From assembly GCF_015354405.1 (NCBI RefSeq), contig NZ_JADKYP010000062.1, positions 1 through 37,598 on the forward strand: 37,598 nucleotides of DNA. The letters run 5' to 3'. The notes beneath the pieces were generated by a model. The model had not been told where the DNA came from and ran no database searches. It was given only the letters and a program-made list of their open reading frames with translations. Below are positions 26,101 through 33,815 of the stretch, in pieces. Source of the stretch: Nocardia sp. BSTN01. GTDB lineage: Bacteria > Actinomycetota > Actinomycetes > Mycobacteriales > Mycobacteriaceae. Within the stretch, counting starts at the first letter, position 1. Each line of letters opens with the position of its first letter. Made by a program: the position numbers and the translations under genes.

Positions 26101-27898
26101 ACGCTTCACCCACGCGGCGTTCACCAGACCCTCGCATGGCAATCCAGATGCGGTCCCAATCGACATCCGTGGTCTTACGCAGGTCCGCGAGCAGCTGAAG
26201 CATTTCGCCACCGTCCTCGAACGGTGTGATGCCGAGGTGCTTCAGCGCATCGAGCGCACCGATGCGCGTCACGACGTCCTCGTGGACGAACACCGCACCA
26301 TCTTGTTCGGCGCTCGTCCGGATGAAACAACGCCCGGGCGCCGGCTGCTGCAACGTCCCGTTTTCGAGCAGGACGATCTTGGCCTCACGTGCGTCGAGCT
26401 CCATGTTGGAACCCATCGCCACGAGGCTGGCTGCAAGCTCGATCGCCACAGCGGACGCCTCCGGGTTCGGCTCGGCGACGACGTCTTCGAGCCAGTTGAG
26501 CACCCGACCGGTCTTTGCCAGGTTTTCCTGCATCAGGCGATCAACCTTCGACCGCCGCTCAGAACTCGTCGTGCAGTCCGGGTGTACCCATGAGGCCCTG
26601 TTGCCCACCACCTGGGTCCATTTGTCGGTAAGCCCAGTAACGCTGTCCGGCACGCGCTTCAGAGAGTTCGGTGAACGCATCACGCCATCGAGGTCCGGTA
26701 GACAACGCGCATCTCGTAGCGCGTTGTAGACCGGCTCGTTGAGCACCGAATCCGCCCAGCTCCGGTTCTCTTTCCCGCGGGCCGGAAGCACGTCGATGTA
26801 GCGACCAAAACTCCCGCCCGCCACTAGTTCTCGTCGGGATTCGACAACTAACTTCGGCAACACCGTAGTAAGGATTTCGTAGTTGAAGGCGCACTCGATC
26901 ACATTGATTCTGTCGTCGGAGAGCTTCCAGGGCGCATTGACCCGACCGCTCAGGGTGATGTCCGACTTCACAGGGAAGAACGCACTCAGCTGGCCGATTC
27001 CCACCCGACCGGTGACCGGTACAGCCCAGCTCACCTGTACCGAGTCGCGCCGTGCGGCGTGACCGGCGGACTCCAACGCGGCTTCGGATGGCAAGTGGTC
27101 ACACGAGATCACCAGCCATTCGCGGTCTCCCTCTTCCGTCGTGAGCGTGACTCGGTTACCCAGTTTTCGGGCTTTGAAATGGCGCTCTTCACCCGCGATG
27201 TCATTACGCAAATCGAGCTGGCGGACGTGGGGCGCGAACAAGTTGAAGGACTCGTCGAATTCGGCGATCTCCTCTGCCAGCTGCCCTGACGTGCCCGGCT
27301 TGAGTGGAATCTTGACGATTGTGGTGGCCCAGCTCGACAGATCAGCCAAAACAGCGTCCGAGTGCAACTCCCTCGTCGAGTCGACGATCGCCCACGCCAG
27401 GCGAAGTGAGGGCACCTCTTCGGGCGTGAAATGCCGGCCCAGCTCATCGGAGAGTTCCGTAGCGGTCTGCGCCCTGCTGAACTCGAAAGAAACGGATCGA
27501 CTGAAGATCTGCGGGCCATCTGAGATTCCGCTGATCGACTTGAAGCCCAAGCCGAATCGTCCGATCTCCGCACCCGTCTTGTTCGACAGGTGGGTGTACA
27601 GCAGAGCCCGAACACCGGTGTCCTCGAACGGTCGGCCTTCGTTCGCCACATAGAGCGCATCGCTGGTAAGCACGACCTGAATGCGTCCCGGGGAGCCCTG
27701 CAGAGCATCTGCCGCGTTCTGAATGAGCTCTTGGATCTGCTTGCGACCGTATCCGCCTTCAGCGATCCCGCGTTCTTTGCCGGCGTCTTCTTCCACGCGA
27801 TTCGAGTCCTGTTTGTAAACCGCGATACAGCGCGCGTGGAAATCGTCCACCATCCCGACCAACGCCTGGTCAGGGTTTCCCCAAGACTCGCCTGTCAC
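23189..27898 (-). CDS. GHKL (sacsin-like) ATPase fused to an SF2 helicase
   Basis: A giant 1569-aa protein. Residues about 40-130 form a GHKL (Hsp90/MORC/sacsin-type) ATP site: IQELIQNAADALQG (Asn box), LYVANEGRPF, ALLYTHLSNKTGAE, GRFGLGFKSISG. About 1000 residues of middle region follow with no motif I recognise. From about 1165 there is an SF2 helicase: ISLPTGAGKTRVAVQTI (Walker A), LVVIDEAHGALHAS (DEAH), LLGLTATPFRGKR, VVFAASVESAQTIA, LTNYAVLSQGFDAPATRAV and YMQMVGRGLRGPKN (motif VI), like type III restriction or Ski2-related translocases. No nuclease domain is visible. The start is GTG 27898 (GGAGG six bases upstream), not the ATG at 27916. It is expressed just after the 79-aa gene. A sensor-plus-motor role is inferred. 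Confidence 0.88.
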   Translation of the reverse strand: MTGESWGNPDQALVGMVDDFHARCIAVYKQDSNRVEEDAGKERGIAEGGYGRKQIQELIQNAADALQGSPGRIQVVLTSDALYVANEGRPFEDTGVRALLYTHLSNKTGAEIGRFGLGFKSISGISDGPQIFSRSVSFEFSRAQTATELSDELGRHFTPEEVPSLRLAWAIVDSTRELHSDAVLADLSSWATTIVKIPLKPGTSGQLAEEIAEFDESFNLFAPHVRQLDLRNDIAGEERHFKARKLGNRVTLTTEEGDREWLVISCDHLPSEAALESAGHAARRDSVQVSWAVPVTGRVGIGQLSAFFPVKSDITLSGRVNAPWKLSDDRINVIECAFNYEILTTVLPKLVVESRRELVAGGSFGRYIDVLPARGKENRSWADSVLNEPVYNALRDARCLPDLDGVMRSPNSLKRVPDSVTGLTDKWTQVVGNRASWVHPDCTTSSERRSKVDRLMQENLAKTGRVLNWLEDVVAEPNPEASAVAIELAASLVAMGSNMELDAREAKIVLLENGTLQQPAPGRCFIRTSAEQDGAVFVHEDVVTRIGALDALKHLGITPFEDGGEMLQLLADLRKTTDVDWDRIWIAMRGSGERRVGEAFEQVLDGHAAQLVHVKDGRGKWVLPADLMTAGGSLKPLKEDGEFLVDSGYHAADGEILALLGVRGRPFRSPAHAHEHWVAKYRAAVKSSVGEYMKLGVQARENLRIESIDSLLGPLENLPRLSPTNCTALTVAVLGEMHSPRVRVTHSSVATGAAQYVAPELWWLRQHGRLPTTLGPMSIGRVFASDVDSDELEGLLPCLNQLVLSGDMESALQLRRDIGSLSPAEFEELAKVHASRGDVERVGRIYAWWCHTHQDSAPEELWVLRNGTWCTAPRSTVAIVMSRESAAELDSFGIPCVTVDSADDVYNLTELWGCVAGNELPVDYSYETSAEPVCLTDVFDVFDELELDEDPEELTLQKCLSISKVAAVPGQPEVRVGCTCARNGNVLLVTGNHERDVLKQVLSTLMLDSTDKRVDALLDRMERKRNTKLIRSIRKAPDDASRLLAFAGDDRLKTLIPKDAFDYLAHSRSGEPTGVDLARLCITMLGIRALERACKVDPHGLPRTPPKSWHGSYDTRKWVQDLGFGEEWAGQKTRKRNKPTEYVDGPTQLKPLHDYQETVSKRLGAMLAGDGPSRGIISLPTGAGKTRVAVQTIIESIESGSLDGADGHFSGPVLWLADGEELCEQAIDAWSYLWRAKGRQDTQLVLSRFWANYETEEERGGVQVVVASWQKVMSRAVEKADYAWLAACPLVVIDEAHGALHASYTKILEWTGRGHAQRDKLLLGLTATPFRGKRDSDETHRLLRRFDENLLDEGVFGNEHPQVRLQRDRILARASIEILKGVSVELAEHEIQHFREKYWLPGDAARRLGRDEDRTRTIIESILSKPDDWPIVVFAASVESAQTIATLLTLSGRPAASIDQDTSPEDRRSAIERFKSGALRVLTNYAVLSQGFDAPATRAVYITRPTSSEVRYMQMVGRGLRGPKNGGSDEVLIVNVLDNLVEFEDSIVFDSLKEIIESEIDTEGATDTA

Positions 27899-27939
27899 CG
27901 TATTCCTCCGCTTCATAGCCCATCGGTCCGAGGCCGCCG

Positions 27940-28179
27940 TCAGTCCAACTTGTGGTCGGGATGCAGACCGGCATACCAGGTCTCGTAGTTGTCGATAACG
28001 ACCGCTCGAGGCCCCTGCAGCTCCTTGATGCGGACCATGTCGGCGTCGTACCGCTCGAGAATCCGCTTGATGATGTCCTCCGGCGCCAGCAACGACAGTT
28101 TCTTGACCGCTTCCGCCGGTGTGTACTTGTCCAAGATCGACTTGAACACGTCGTACTGATCATCGATCAGATCGTCCAC
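27940..28179 (-). CDS. Small helical protein, first gene of the defence operon
   Basis: A 79-aa charged, helix-rich protein starting MDDLIDDQYDVFKSILDKYT and continuing AEAVKKLSLLAPEDIIKRIL. It has no signal peptide, membrane segment or known motif, and the Leu/Ile spacing fits a helical bundle. The start is a GTG at 28179 with GGGAG six bases upstream; an ATG at 28212 lies before that site and is rejected. Only 41 nt separate it from the giant ATPase-helicase gene, so the two are surely co-transcribed. It could be an adaptor, an antitoxin-like control protein or a subunit of the large complex. I do not recognise the family. Confidence 0.7.
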   Translation of the reverse strand: MDDLIDDQYDVFKSILDKYTPAEAVKKLSLLAPEDIIKRILERYDADMVRIKELQGPRAVVIDNYETWYAGLHPDHKLD

Positions 28180-28779
28180 CCGACACTCCCTGCCACTCAC
28201 GTCACGCCGCATCCACCGACGCGGCCCGCTGGCGATTCAGGCTGTCCCTCGCGGGGCGCGTACTCCGGTGCTCTCTCCAACGGGAATAGTACAAACGAAG
28301 CATTGCGTTACGGTCTCTCTCGCTGTGTGGGACCCGGCGCACCCCCAAAGGCCGAGGGCGGCATATTCCACCAGGTCAACGCATCCCAATGCCGGTCGCC
28401 AGCGGCTCGGTTGAGCGAGTCGATTCCGCAACACACAACCTGGGAACACATTTGGACGTCGGTCTGTGCCCGGTAGTGCCGGTGGTGAGGTGCCGGCGAC
28501 TCGAGCCGGTGGTGCCCGTCAGTGGTGGCGCCGCTCGAAGAACTACAAGCGGGGCCGACCAGGTGGGAGACAAGCAGCCGCTCCGGACGCAGGGCCGTGG
28601 GATGGAATGGAATGGCGTCCTGGTAGCAACAGGCCGACGGGTTGATGCAGAGCCGAGCAAGTGCCGGAATCAGCTGTGCGCCAAACGGTTCACGACTTCC
28701 ACGATGCGTTGGACCCAATCTGATGCCGGAACTTCGCTATCCTGAATCTCAACGCGCACGGCGGTTAGAAGGGGCATCG
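28180..28779. promoter_or_regulatory. Divergent intergenic region between the helicase operon and the methyltransferase genes
   Basis: About 600 nt with no convincing gene. It must hold the two divergent promoters. Candidates are TACTAT on the minus strand (28291-28286) and TATCCT on the plus strand (28738-28743), both -10-like without clear -35 partners. A short minus-strand ORF ending at 28670 runs into the methyltransferase start and is not supported. Confidence 0.35.
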
Positions 28780-29772
28780 ATGAAAGACGTCGGTCAGCGC
28801 CTGCGCTCATTGGAAGTATGTGCCGGAGCAGGCGGGATGGCGCTCGGTCTGGAGCAGGCAGGTTTCGATCCGGTTGCTCTGGTGGACAATCGAAATGTCG
28901 CCTGCGCCACACTGCGGGCGAACCGACCGAAATGGGTTGTTGTCGAGAGGGACCTGCTGACAATCGATCCGCAGACCGATCTGCCGCTGGACGGTGATCT
29001 GGACCTGCTGTCGGCCGGCTTGCCGAGGGTGCGATCTTCGGCAACAACGTCACGCACCAGGGGCGACAACCTGGAACTCGAACTACTCGAAACCGTCGGG
29101 CGTTGGGTCGGGAAGCTTCGTCCGCGGGCCGTGCTGTTGGAGAACGTCCCCGACCTGGTATCTCGCTCCGGGTATGCCGAAAGCCGTTCGTATGTAGAGA
29201 AATATCTCGACGCGGCTGGCTACCAGTTCAGTTGGCGTGTGGTGAACGCCTGCTATTTCGGTGTGCCACAGCACCGGGAACTCGGGATACTCGTCGCTTT
29301 CCGGGACGGCGGGCTCAGCGAGTTCGACGCTGGACTGGATGCAGTGCTACCGACACCACACTTGTCGGTCGGCGCCGTTCTCCGGACATCGATGGCCGCT
29401 CGAGGTTGGTTGCAAGCCAATGAATGGGCGACGTTTGCCGATAGGCTCGCCCCGACCATCGTCGGTGGTTCCTGGGACCGCGGTGGCGCAGATCTGGGCC
29501 CTGCGGGGTCGCAGCGAGCTTGGGCGCGGTTGGGTGTCGAGGGAAAATCACTGGCCGATGCCCCTCCTGCGCCCGACTTCCAATGGAACCCCCAGTTCGC
29601 CGAAAGAAAGGTGCGCCTTACGGTCGGGCAAATCGCTGAGCTGCAAGCGTTCCCTGGCTACTGGCAGATCTGCGGACAGAAGACAGCTCGCTATCGTCAG
29701 ATCGGGAATGCTACGCCTCCGCCCGCGGCCCAAGCCTTGGGACGAGCAGTGCGTACCGGATTGGGTTGCTGA
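28780..29772 (+). CDS. C5-cytosine methyltransferase-like protein lacking the catalytic cysteine
   Basis: A 330-aa protein of the DNA (cytosine-5) methyltransferase fold. SAM motif I is SLEVCAGAGGMALGLEQAGF (residues 10-29), motif VI is AVLLENVPDLV (about 117), motif VIII is QHRELGILVAF (about 164), and motifs IX/X are LQAFPGYW and YRQIGNATPPPAAQALG. Motif IV should read G(P/F)PCQ but reads SAGLPRVRSS: the attacking Cys is Arg and the Gln is Val. The DNA there is unambiguous (TTG CCG AGG GTG). The recognition region is short. ATG 28780 follows AAGGGG. It is followed in the same direction by a second, intact methyltransferase, so a partner or DNA-recognition subunit role is likely. Confidence 0.85.
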   Translation: MKDVGQRLRSLEVCAGAGGMALGLEQAGFDPVALVDNRNVACATLRANRPKWVVVERDLLTIDPQTDLPLDGDLDLLSAGLPRVRSSATTSRTRGDNLELELLETVGRWVGKLRPRAVLLENVPDLVSRSGYAESRSYVEKYLDAAGYQFSWRVVNACYFGVPQHRELGILVAFRDGGLSEFDAGLDAVLPTPHLSVGAVLRTSMAARGWLQANEWATFADRLAPTIVGGSWDRGGADLGPAGSQRAWARLGVEGKSLADAPPAPDFQWNPQFAERKVRLTVGQIAELQAFPGYWQICGQKTARYRQIGNATPPPAAQALGRAVRTGLGC

Positions 29773-29803
29773 AGACCTCGGCCCAGCTGGCTATGCTCCA
29801 TTG

Positions 29804-30982
29804 GTGCCGAGCGAAGACCTGACCGACGCCAAAGAACGTGCCGACACTGTCGACCTGTTCGCGGGCCCCGGCGGTCTCGATGTTGCCGCGCGATGGCTCG
29901 GCCGCGAGGTGTACGGTCTCGAATGGGATATCGACGCCTGCCGCACCCGAAAGGCCGCAGGCCTCAACTTCGAACGTCACGATGTGCGCGATCTCGGTCC
30001 GGAAAACTTCCCTGCCGCAACGATGTTGATGGGCGGTCCGCCCTGCCAAACCTTCACTGTCGCGGGGAACGGAGCAGGCCGGCGAGCCCTGGACACGGTG
30101 CTGAAGTTCATCATTGCGATGGCGGCCGGAGAATCGGTCCAGGAAGAACTGGCGCAGTTGGAAGACGAACGCACCGGCCTGGTTCTGGAACCGTTGCGCT
30201 GGGCGCTGCGAGCAGCCGAACTCGGTCGTCCGTACCGGACGATCGTGCTGGAGCAAGTCCCCGCAGTCCTCCCGGTGTGGGAGGCGATGGCAGAAGTGCT
30301 GCGAGACAAACTGCAGTACCGAGTCCAGACCAAAGTGCTGCACACCGAGATGTACGGAGTACCGCAGACCCGCCGTCGCGCGGTTCTCATCGCTTCGATC
30401 GACGGGACACGGCCGATGCCACAGCCGACCCATCAAATTTACCGTAAAGCTGGGCTGCGGCCCACAGACAACCATCGGTTACCGAAGTGGAAAACCATGG
30501 CCGACGCCCTTCCGGATAGACGCGAAACCTTTCGGGTGATCTCGAACTATGGCACAGGCGGGGACCCCAAGCTGCGTGGCGTTCGCAAATCAGATCAACC
30601 GTCCGCGACGGTCACCGGCAAAATCTCCCGGAACAAGGTCGTCACGAACGGGCAGACGGATAGGTTCAAAGATGCGGAAGCCGGCCGCCTGCAAAGCTTT
30701 CCATTGGACTACCCATGGCAAGAAGGAGCGGTTGCGCAGCAAATCGGCAACGCCGTTCCGCCGATCTTTGGGCTTCATGTCCTCTCGGCCGCACTCGGGT
30801 GCCAAGTCACCAGAGAGCAGGCCGATAAGATATTCGAATTGGAGTGGGCCGACGTGCAATGTAAGAAGCCAGAAAAACTTCCCGCCGTTGTAGCGGAACT
30901 TCACGAACGCATCCGGTCCGGAGCCGGTAACGCCGCAGCGCTTCGGGACGACGGCGTCGATGAGTACGTCATGGACCAATGA
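29804..30982 (+). CDS. C5-cytosine DNA methyltransferase with intact PPCQ motif
   Basis: A 392-aa methyltransferase. Motif I is TVDLFAGPGGLDVAARWLG (from about residue 12), motif IV is LMGGPPCQTFTVAG with the catalytic Cys (about 77), motif VI is IVLEQVPAVLP (Gln where Asn is usual), motif VIII is QTRRRAVLIAS, the recognition region spans about 210-290, and motifs IX/X are RLQSFPLDYPW and QIGNAVPP. About 70 extra C-terminal residues follow motif X. The start is uncertain: GTG 29804 or TTG 29801 just before the conserved part, or ATG 29708, which overlaps the previous gene. It probably methylates cytosines to protect host DNA from the helicase complex, as DrmMII does in class 2 DISARM. Confidence 0.87.
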   Translation: MPSEDLTDAKERADTVDLFAGPGGLDVAARWLGREVYGLEWDIDACRTRKAAGLNFERHDVRDLGPENFPAATMLMGGPPCQTFTVAGNGAGRRALDTVLKFIIAMAAGESVQEELAQLEDERTGLVLEPLRWALRAAELGRPYRTIVLEQVPAVLPVWEAMAEVLRDKLQYRVQTKVLHTEMYGVPQTRRRAVLIASIDGTRPMPQPTHQIYRKAGLRPTDNHRLPKWKTMADALPDRRETFRVISNYGTGGDPKLRGVRKSDQPSATVTGKISRNKVVTNGQTDRFKDAEAGRLQSFPLDYPWQEGAVAQQIGNAVPPIFGLHVLSAALGCQVTREQADKIFELEWADVQCKKPEKLPAVVAELHERIRSGAGNAAALRDDGVDEYVMDQ

Positions 30983-30989
30983 GGCTTAT

Positions 30990-31770
30990 TCGGCGGCGTC
31001 GGTGACATAGCAGTCCAGTGGTGTCAGTGATGGTTTCCTCGAAGGTTGCCTGGGGGCGGCGGTAGTCGGTATGGAGGATGCGCCATGGTTTCCAGGTGGG
31101 CGATGACGCGTTCGACGACCGTGCAGCCCGTTGACGTCGGAGTCGTAGTGGGCGTCGGATTCGGGCAGGTCGCGGCCTTTCGGTTTCTTGACTCGTGTGA
31201 TCATCCCGGAGCCTTGATATCCCCTGTCCTTCAGCAGTTTCGAGGGCCGAGTCCGTCGAGCAGCCTGGATGCGGCCAGTGCCGCCACGTCGTGGTCGCGG
31301 CCATCGACGGGGCCGGAGATCCAGATTGGGTTGCCCTCCAGATCGTAGAGGACCTGCACGTTCAGGCCCGTCGTCTTGTGCTTGCTGGAGAATAATTGCC
31401 GATGGTGGCCCAGGTCCAGCACTGCAGCAGGGTGCCGTCGAGGATGTAGCTGGCAGCCGGTCGATCGTCGGCGACAGGTATCTGCTCGGCGAGCGCAGTG
31501 CCGATAAATGGCGTGATCGCCGTAATTGCCCGGCTGGCGGTGGGCCGCGAGGCGCCGAAGGATTCAGTTCATGCTGGACCCGGTTGCTTCGCAGGTAGGC
31601 CAGGGTTACACACACGCTGCGGCGCAGCCCAGGCTCGGTGGCCACGTCCGTATCGCTTCGCATCCGCGGTGGATGATCGCGACCAGGTCGGTGATCTCGT
31701 TGGTGGTGAAGCCGATAGTATGGCACATGCGCTGCGGTCTTCGTCTGCGGAACCTTTTGTAGCAGAATGA
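30990..31770 (-). pseudogene. Decayed IS5-type transposase (DDE_Tnp_4 group)
   Basis: Transposase pieces lie in order on the minus strand but in several frames: an N-terminal part with GFTTNEITDLVAIIHR, VTLAYLRSNRVQHEL, then HKTTGLNVQVLYDLEGNPIW with SGPVDGRDHDVAAL, KLLKDRGYQGSGMITRVKKP, and WRILHTDYRRPQATFEETIT. The order and motifs match IS5-family elements with the pfam13359-type endonuclease. At least four frameshifts make it dead. No terminal inverted repeats could be fixed. It ends only a few bases past the second methyltransferase gene, marking the edge of the defence island. Confidence 0.8.
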
Positions 31771-31910
31771 TTTCGCGGTGCGCAGGGGCGCCACCCGCGC
31801 TGCGACACAACTCCTGTGACCGTTACGTCCGCCTCTAGGAATCGGTAACCGAACGTTGCGGAGCCAGCGGGCGAGCAGCCATCCCGAGCACGGTCGAAGG
31901 CCACACTCAA

Positions 31911-31927
31911 GCCGCTGAGTAAGCGGC
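31911..31927 (-). terminator. Hairpin after the possible small gene at 31930
   Basis: GCCGCT-GAGTA-AGCGGC is a perfect 6-bp stem just past the stop of the minus-strand ORF at 31930-32127. It gives that ORF mild support. Confidence 0.4.
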
Positions 31928-31929
31928 CT

Positions 31930-32127
31930 TCATTCTGCGCCGCCATCAACAACTCGCTTTTCGTCAGCAGACAGCGCGCACCCGTTGCCACCAGAACTAG
32001 CGACCGATGTGGGAACGGACTGCCATCCAGCGAAGAACTCGGAAGGGCGCTCCAAGGTCGGCAGCACCCGGTACCCCTGACCCAGTGCCCATCTTGGGAG
32101 ATCGAGGAGATCAGACATCCGGGCCAT
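31930..32127 (-). CDS. Possible small protein, unknown
   Basis: A 65-aa ORF, opening MARMSDLLDLPRWALGQGYR, with no recognised family. AGG lies too near the first ATG, but the ATG at codon 4 has AGGATGG upstream. A hairpin follows the stop immediately. It lies between the transposase remnant and the cut Uma2 gene, so it may be a relic. Confidence 0.3.
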   Translation of the reverse strand: MARMSDLLDLPRWALGQGYRVLPTLERPSEFFAGWQSVPTSVASSGGNGCALSADEKRVVDGGAE

Positions 32128-32472
32128 CCTGCAAAATGCCCGCTACCAGCCAAACTCACGCCCGGTCCAAGGCAGGCGTACTCCGCATTTCATTCTTGGG
32201 CGGGGCTCACCACTGGTCCAGACTATACCGAGAACCGCTGTGCAGTGGACGATTCCGAGCACCACAGCCGATCGAGCGGACGACGAAGAGACCAAATACA
32301 GAGGGTGCCAATCGCTTTCGCGGTCCCACCTCGCTGCAGCACGTCGGTCAGACAGTCGGCAATACCGCCTTCGAAGAAGCGAAGACGGTGCACCCCAATC
32401 CGTGCAGATTCGCCACCACCGACCGTCCTCCACGTCTGCCGGTCGTAGAAACTTGTCAGCGGCCCGAACCGG
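32128..32472. other. Intergenic stretch with nothing recognised
   Basis: I see no ORF with codon use, ribosome site or motif worth reporting on either strand, and no clear repeat or hairpin. It lies in a region of rearranged fragments. Confidence 0.4.
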
Positions 32473-32845
32473 TCAGAAGTCGAGTCCTGACCACGGGATG
32501 ATGATCGGCAAGGGGAATTCGAATCGGATTCCGTCGTCGTCTGCTGGTGTCCACTCTCCCGCGAGGAGGTAATTGGTCGAGCGGAGGGGACGCACGCCTA
32601 CCGGGAGCTTTCCGTGTCCGGTTTCCAGGGCGTAAGCACGAACCGTGGCGATCGCGCTGTTCTCTCGGGCTAGCGTGACTTTCCAGTACTTAATGCCTGC
32701 GGTCGCATAGCGGCGTTTCTTGATCTCCACATCGGATTGCGTGTTCGACGGCGACAGGACTTCACCGACGAGGACAATGTCGGTGGAGCGGACATCCTGG
32801 TACGGCGATAGAAGGCAGTGATAGCCCGAGAACTCTGGGGTCAGG
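32473..32845 (-). pseudogene. Uma2-family (DUF820) protein, N-terminal part missing
   Basis: The C-terminal two thirds of a Uma2-type PD-(D/E)xK-fold protein: the reading frame shows DIVLVGEVLSPSNT (the conserved core with the Glu) and then EIKKRRYATAGIKYWKV with the Tyr/Trp typical of the family, ending at 32473. The frame is open upstream to about 32845 but has no start codon except an internal GTG (32730) that would remove the core. The N-terminal part is gone where the sequence turns into a VOC fragment. A dead remnant is most likely. Confidence 0.65.
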
Positions 32846-32850
32846 AAGTC

Positions 32851-32934
32851 GGATTTGCCTGGTATTTAGCCGATCCTGACGGTCAACTGTTCGAGATCGC
32901 GTGGGACTCTGGCGCGCCCAACGCCGAACGCTGA
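32851..32934 (+). pseudogene. C-terminal fragment of a glyoxalase/VOC-family protein
   Basis: On the plus strand the frame reads GFAWYLADPDGQLFEIAWDS and ends GAPNAER before TGA. This is the classic last strand of vicinal-oxygen-chelate proteins with the metal-binding Glu. Nothing upstream continues the domain; the sequence changes into the antisense of the cut Uma2 gene. Together they mark a deletion or insertion junction. Confidence 0.6.
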
Positions 32935-32939
32935 AGTAG

Positions 32940-33737
32940 TCAACGCGGGCGCAGCACCACGATGCCGGGGACGGTTTGCAAGTACTCGCCCAGCGGGGTG
33001 TCCACCACCTTGTTGTTGGCGGCGAGGGACGACGCGTTTCGGAAGAGCGGGCCTGACGGCGTCTTGATGAGGATTCCTACGTGGGTGACGTCGAGGCCGG
33101 GTTGGTCGGCGTAGGCGCCGATGTAGTCGCCGGTTCGGAGCCCGCTGATGACACCCTCGTCGACAGCTGCACTTGGGATGTAGGTGATGTCGCGGTCGAC
33201 TACCGGGATGCCGGGCAAATAGACAGCTCCGTCACCCTTTGCGTTGAGGTGTTTGGGCACGGTGGTTGCGGCGGGTGTCAAACTCCCGGTGATGTCGGTG
33301 GCGGCGATGTCGGCGACTCGCGCCCAGTCGGTGAAGAAGTGTTTGCGGTGGGTGTAGTCGACTTGGGCGGCGGCGTAGCGGGTGTCGATCAGGTTGGCTT
33401 CGAAGCGGTTTCGGTCGGTGGTTCGGCTCAGGGCTTCTACGTAGTCGAGGAAGGTGAAGCAGTCCACCTGGCGGAAGTCGGCGACGAGCTGTTCGGGTTG
33501 GGTTGGCGAGCCGATGAGGGTGTTCGCGCCGTAGGGGGTGCCCAGGAATTGGCGGGACAGCAGGTCGAGTAGTTCACCTTTGCTGGCTCCGGTCGCGCCG
33601 GCGCGCAGTGCGACGAGTTCGTCGATGCGGTGGGAGGTGGTGTCGTCGATGGCGGCGTCGGCGCTTGCGCGTGTGGGCAGCAGGAGTGCCGCGGCGACGA
33701 GGACGAGCAGGACCGGCAGTATGCGGGTGGAGCGCAA
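32940..33737 (-). CDS. Secreted DUF1460 (amidase-like, NlpC/P60-type fold) protein
   Basis: A 265-aa exported protein. The signal peptide is MRSTRILPVLLVLVAAALLL followed by PTRASA. The mature part has features of DUF1460: FLGTPYGANTLIG, VDCFTFLDYVEALSR with the catalytic Cys (about residue 90) and VTHVGILIKTPSG with the catalytic His (about 230), as in NlpC/P60-like peptidases or N-acetylmuramoyl-L-alanine amidases acting on the cell wall. The start is TTG 33737 with GGAGG five bases upstream and a clean signal peptide; GTG 33776 would put polar residues before it. Its true substrate is not known. Confidence 0.87.
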   Translation of the reverse strand: MRSTRILPVLLVLVAAALLLPTRASADAAIDDTTSHRIDELVALRAGATGASKGELLDLLSRQFLGTPYGANTLIGSPTQPEQLVADFRQVDCFTFLDYVEALSRTTDRNRFEANLIDTRYAAAQVDYTHRKHFFTDWARVADIAATDITGSLTPAATTVPKHLNAKGDGAVYLPGIPVVDRDITYIPSAAVDEGVISGLRTGDYIGAYADQPGLDVTHVGILIKTPSGPLFRNASSLAANNKVVDTPLGEYLQTVPGIVVLRPR

Positions 33738-33815
33738 GACACCTCCCGGGTGACGAGTGGAATGGCTGGTATCCACCGTAGACCAGTCGGCGGCCGCTCC
33801 GGACTGCTGTTCTGA

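Noticed and set aside
28670-28777. Short minus-strand ORF ending WVQRIVEVVNRLAHS
   Set aside because: The tail looks protein-like, but the frame runs antisense into the methyltransferase start, has no ribosome site and covers its likely promoter.
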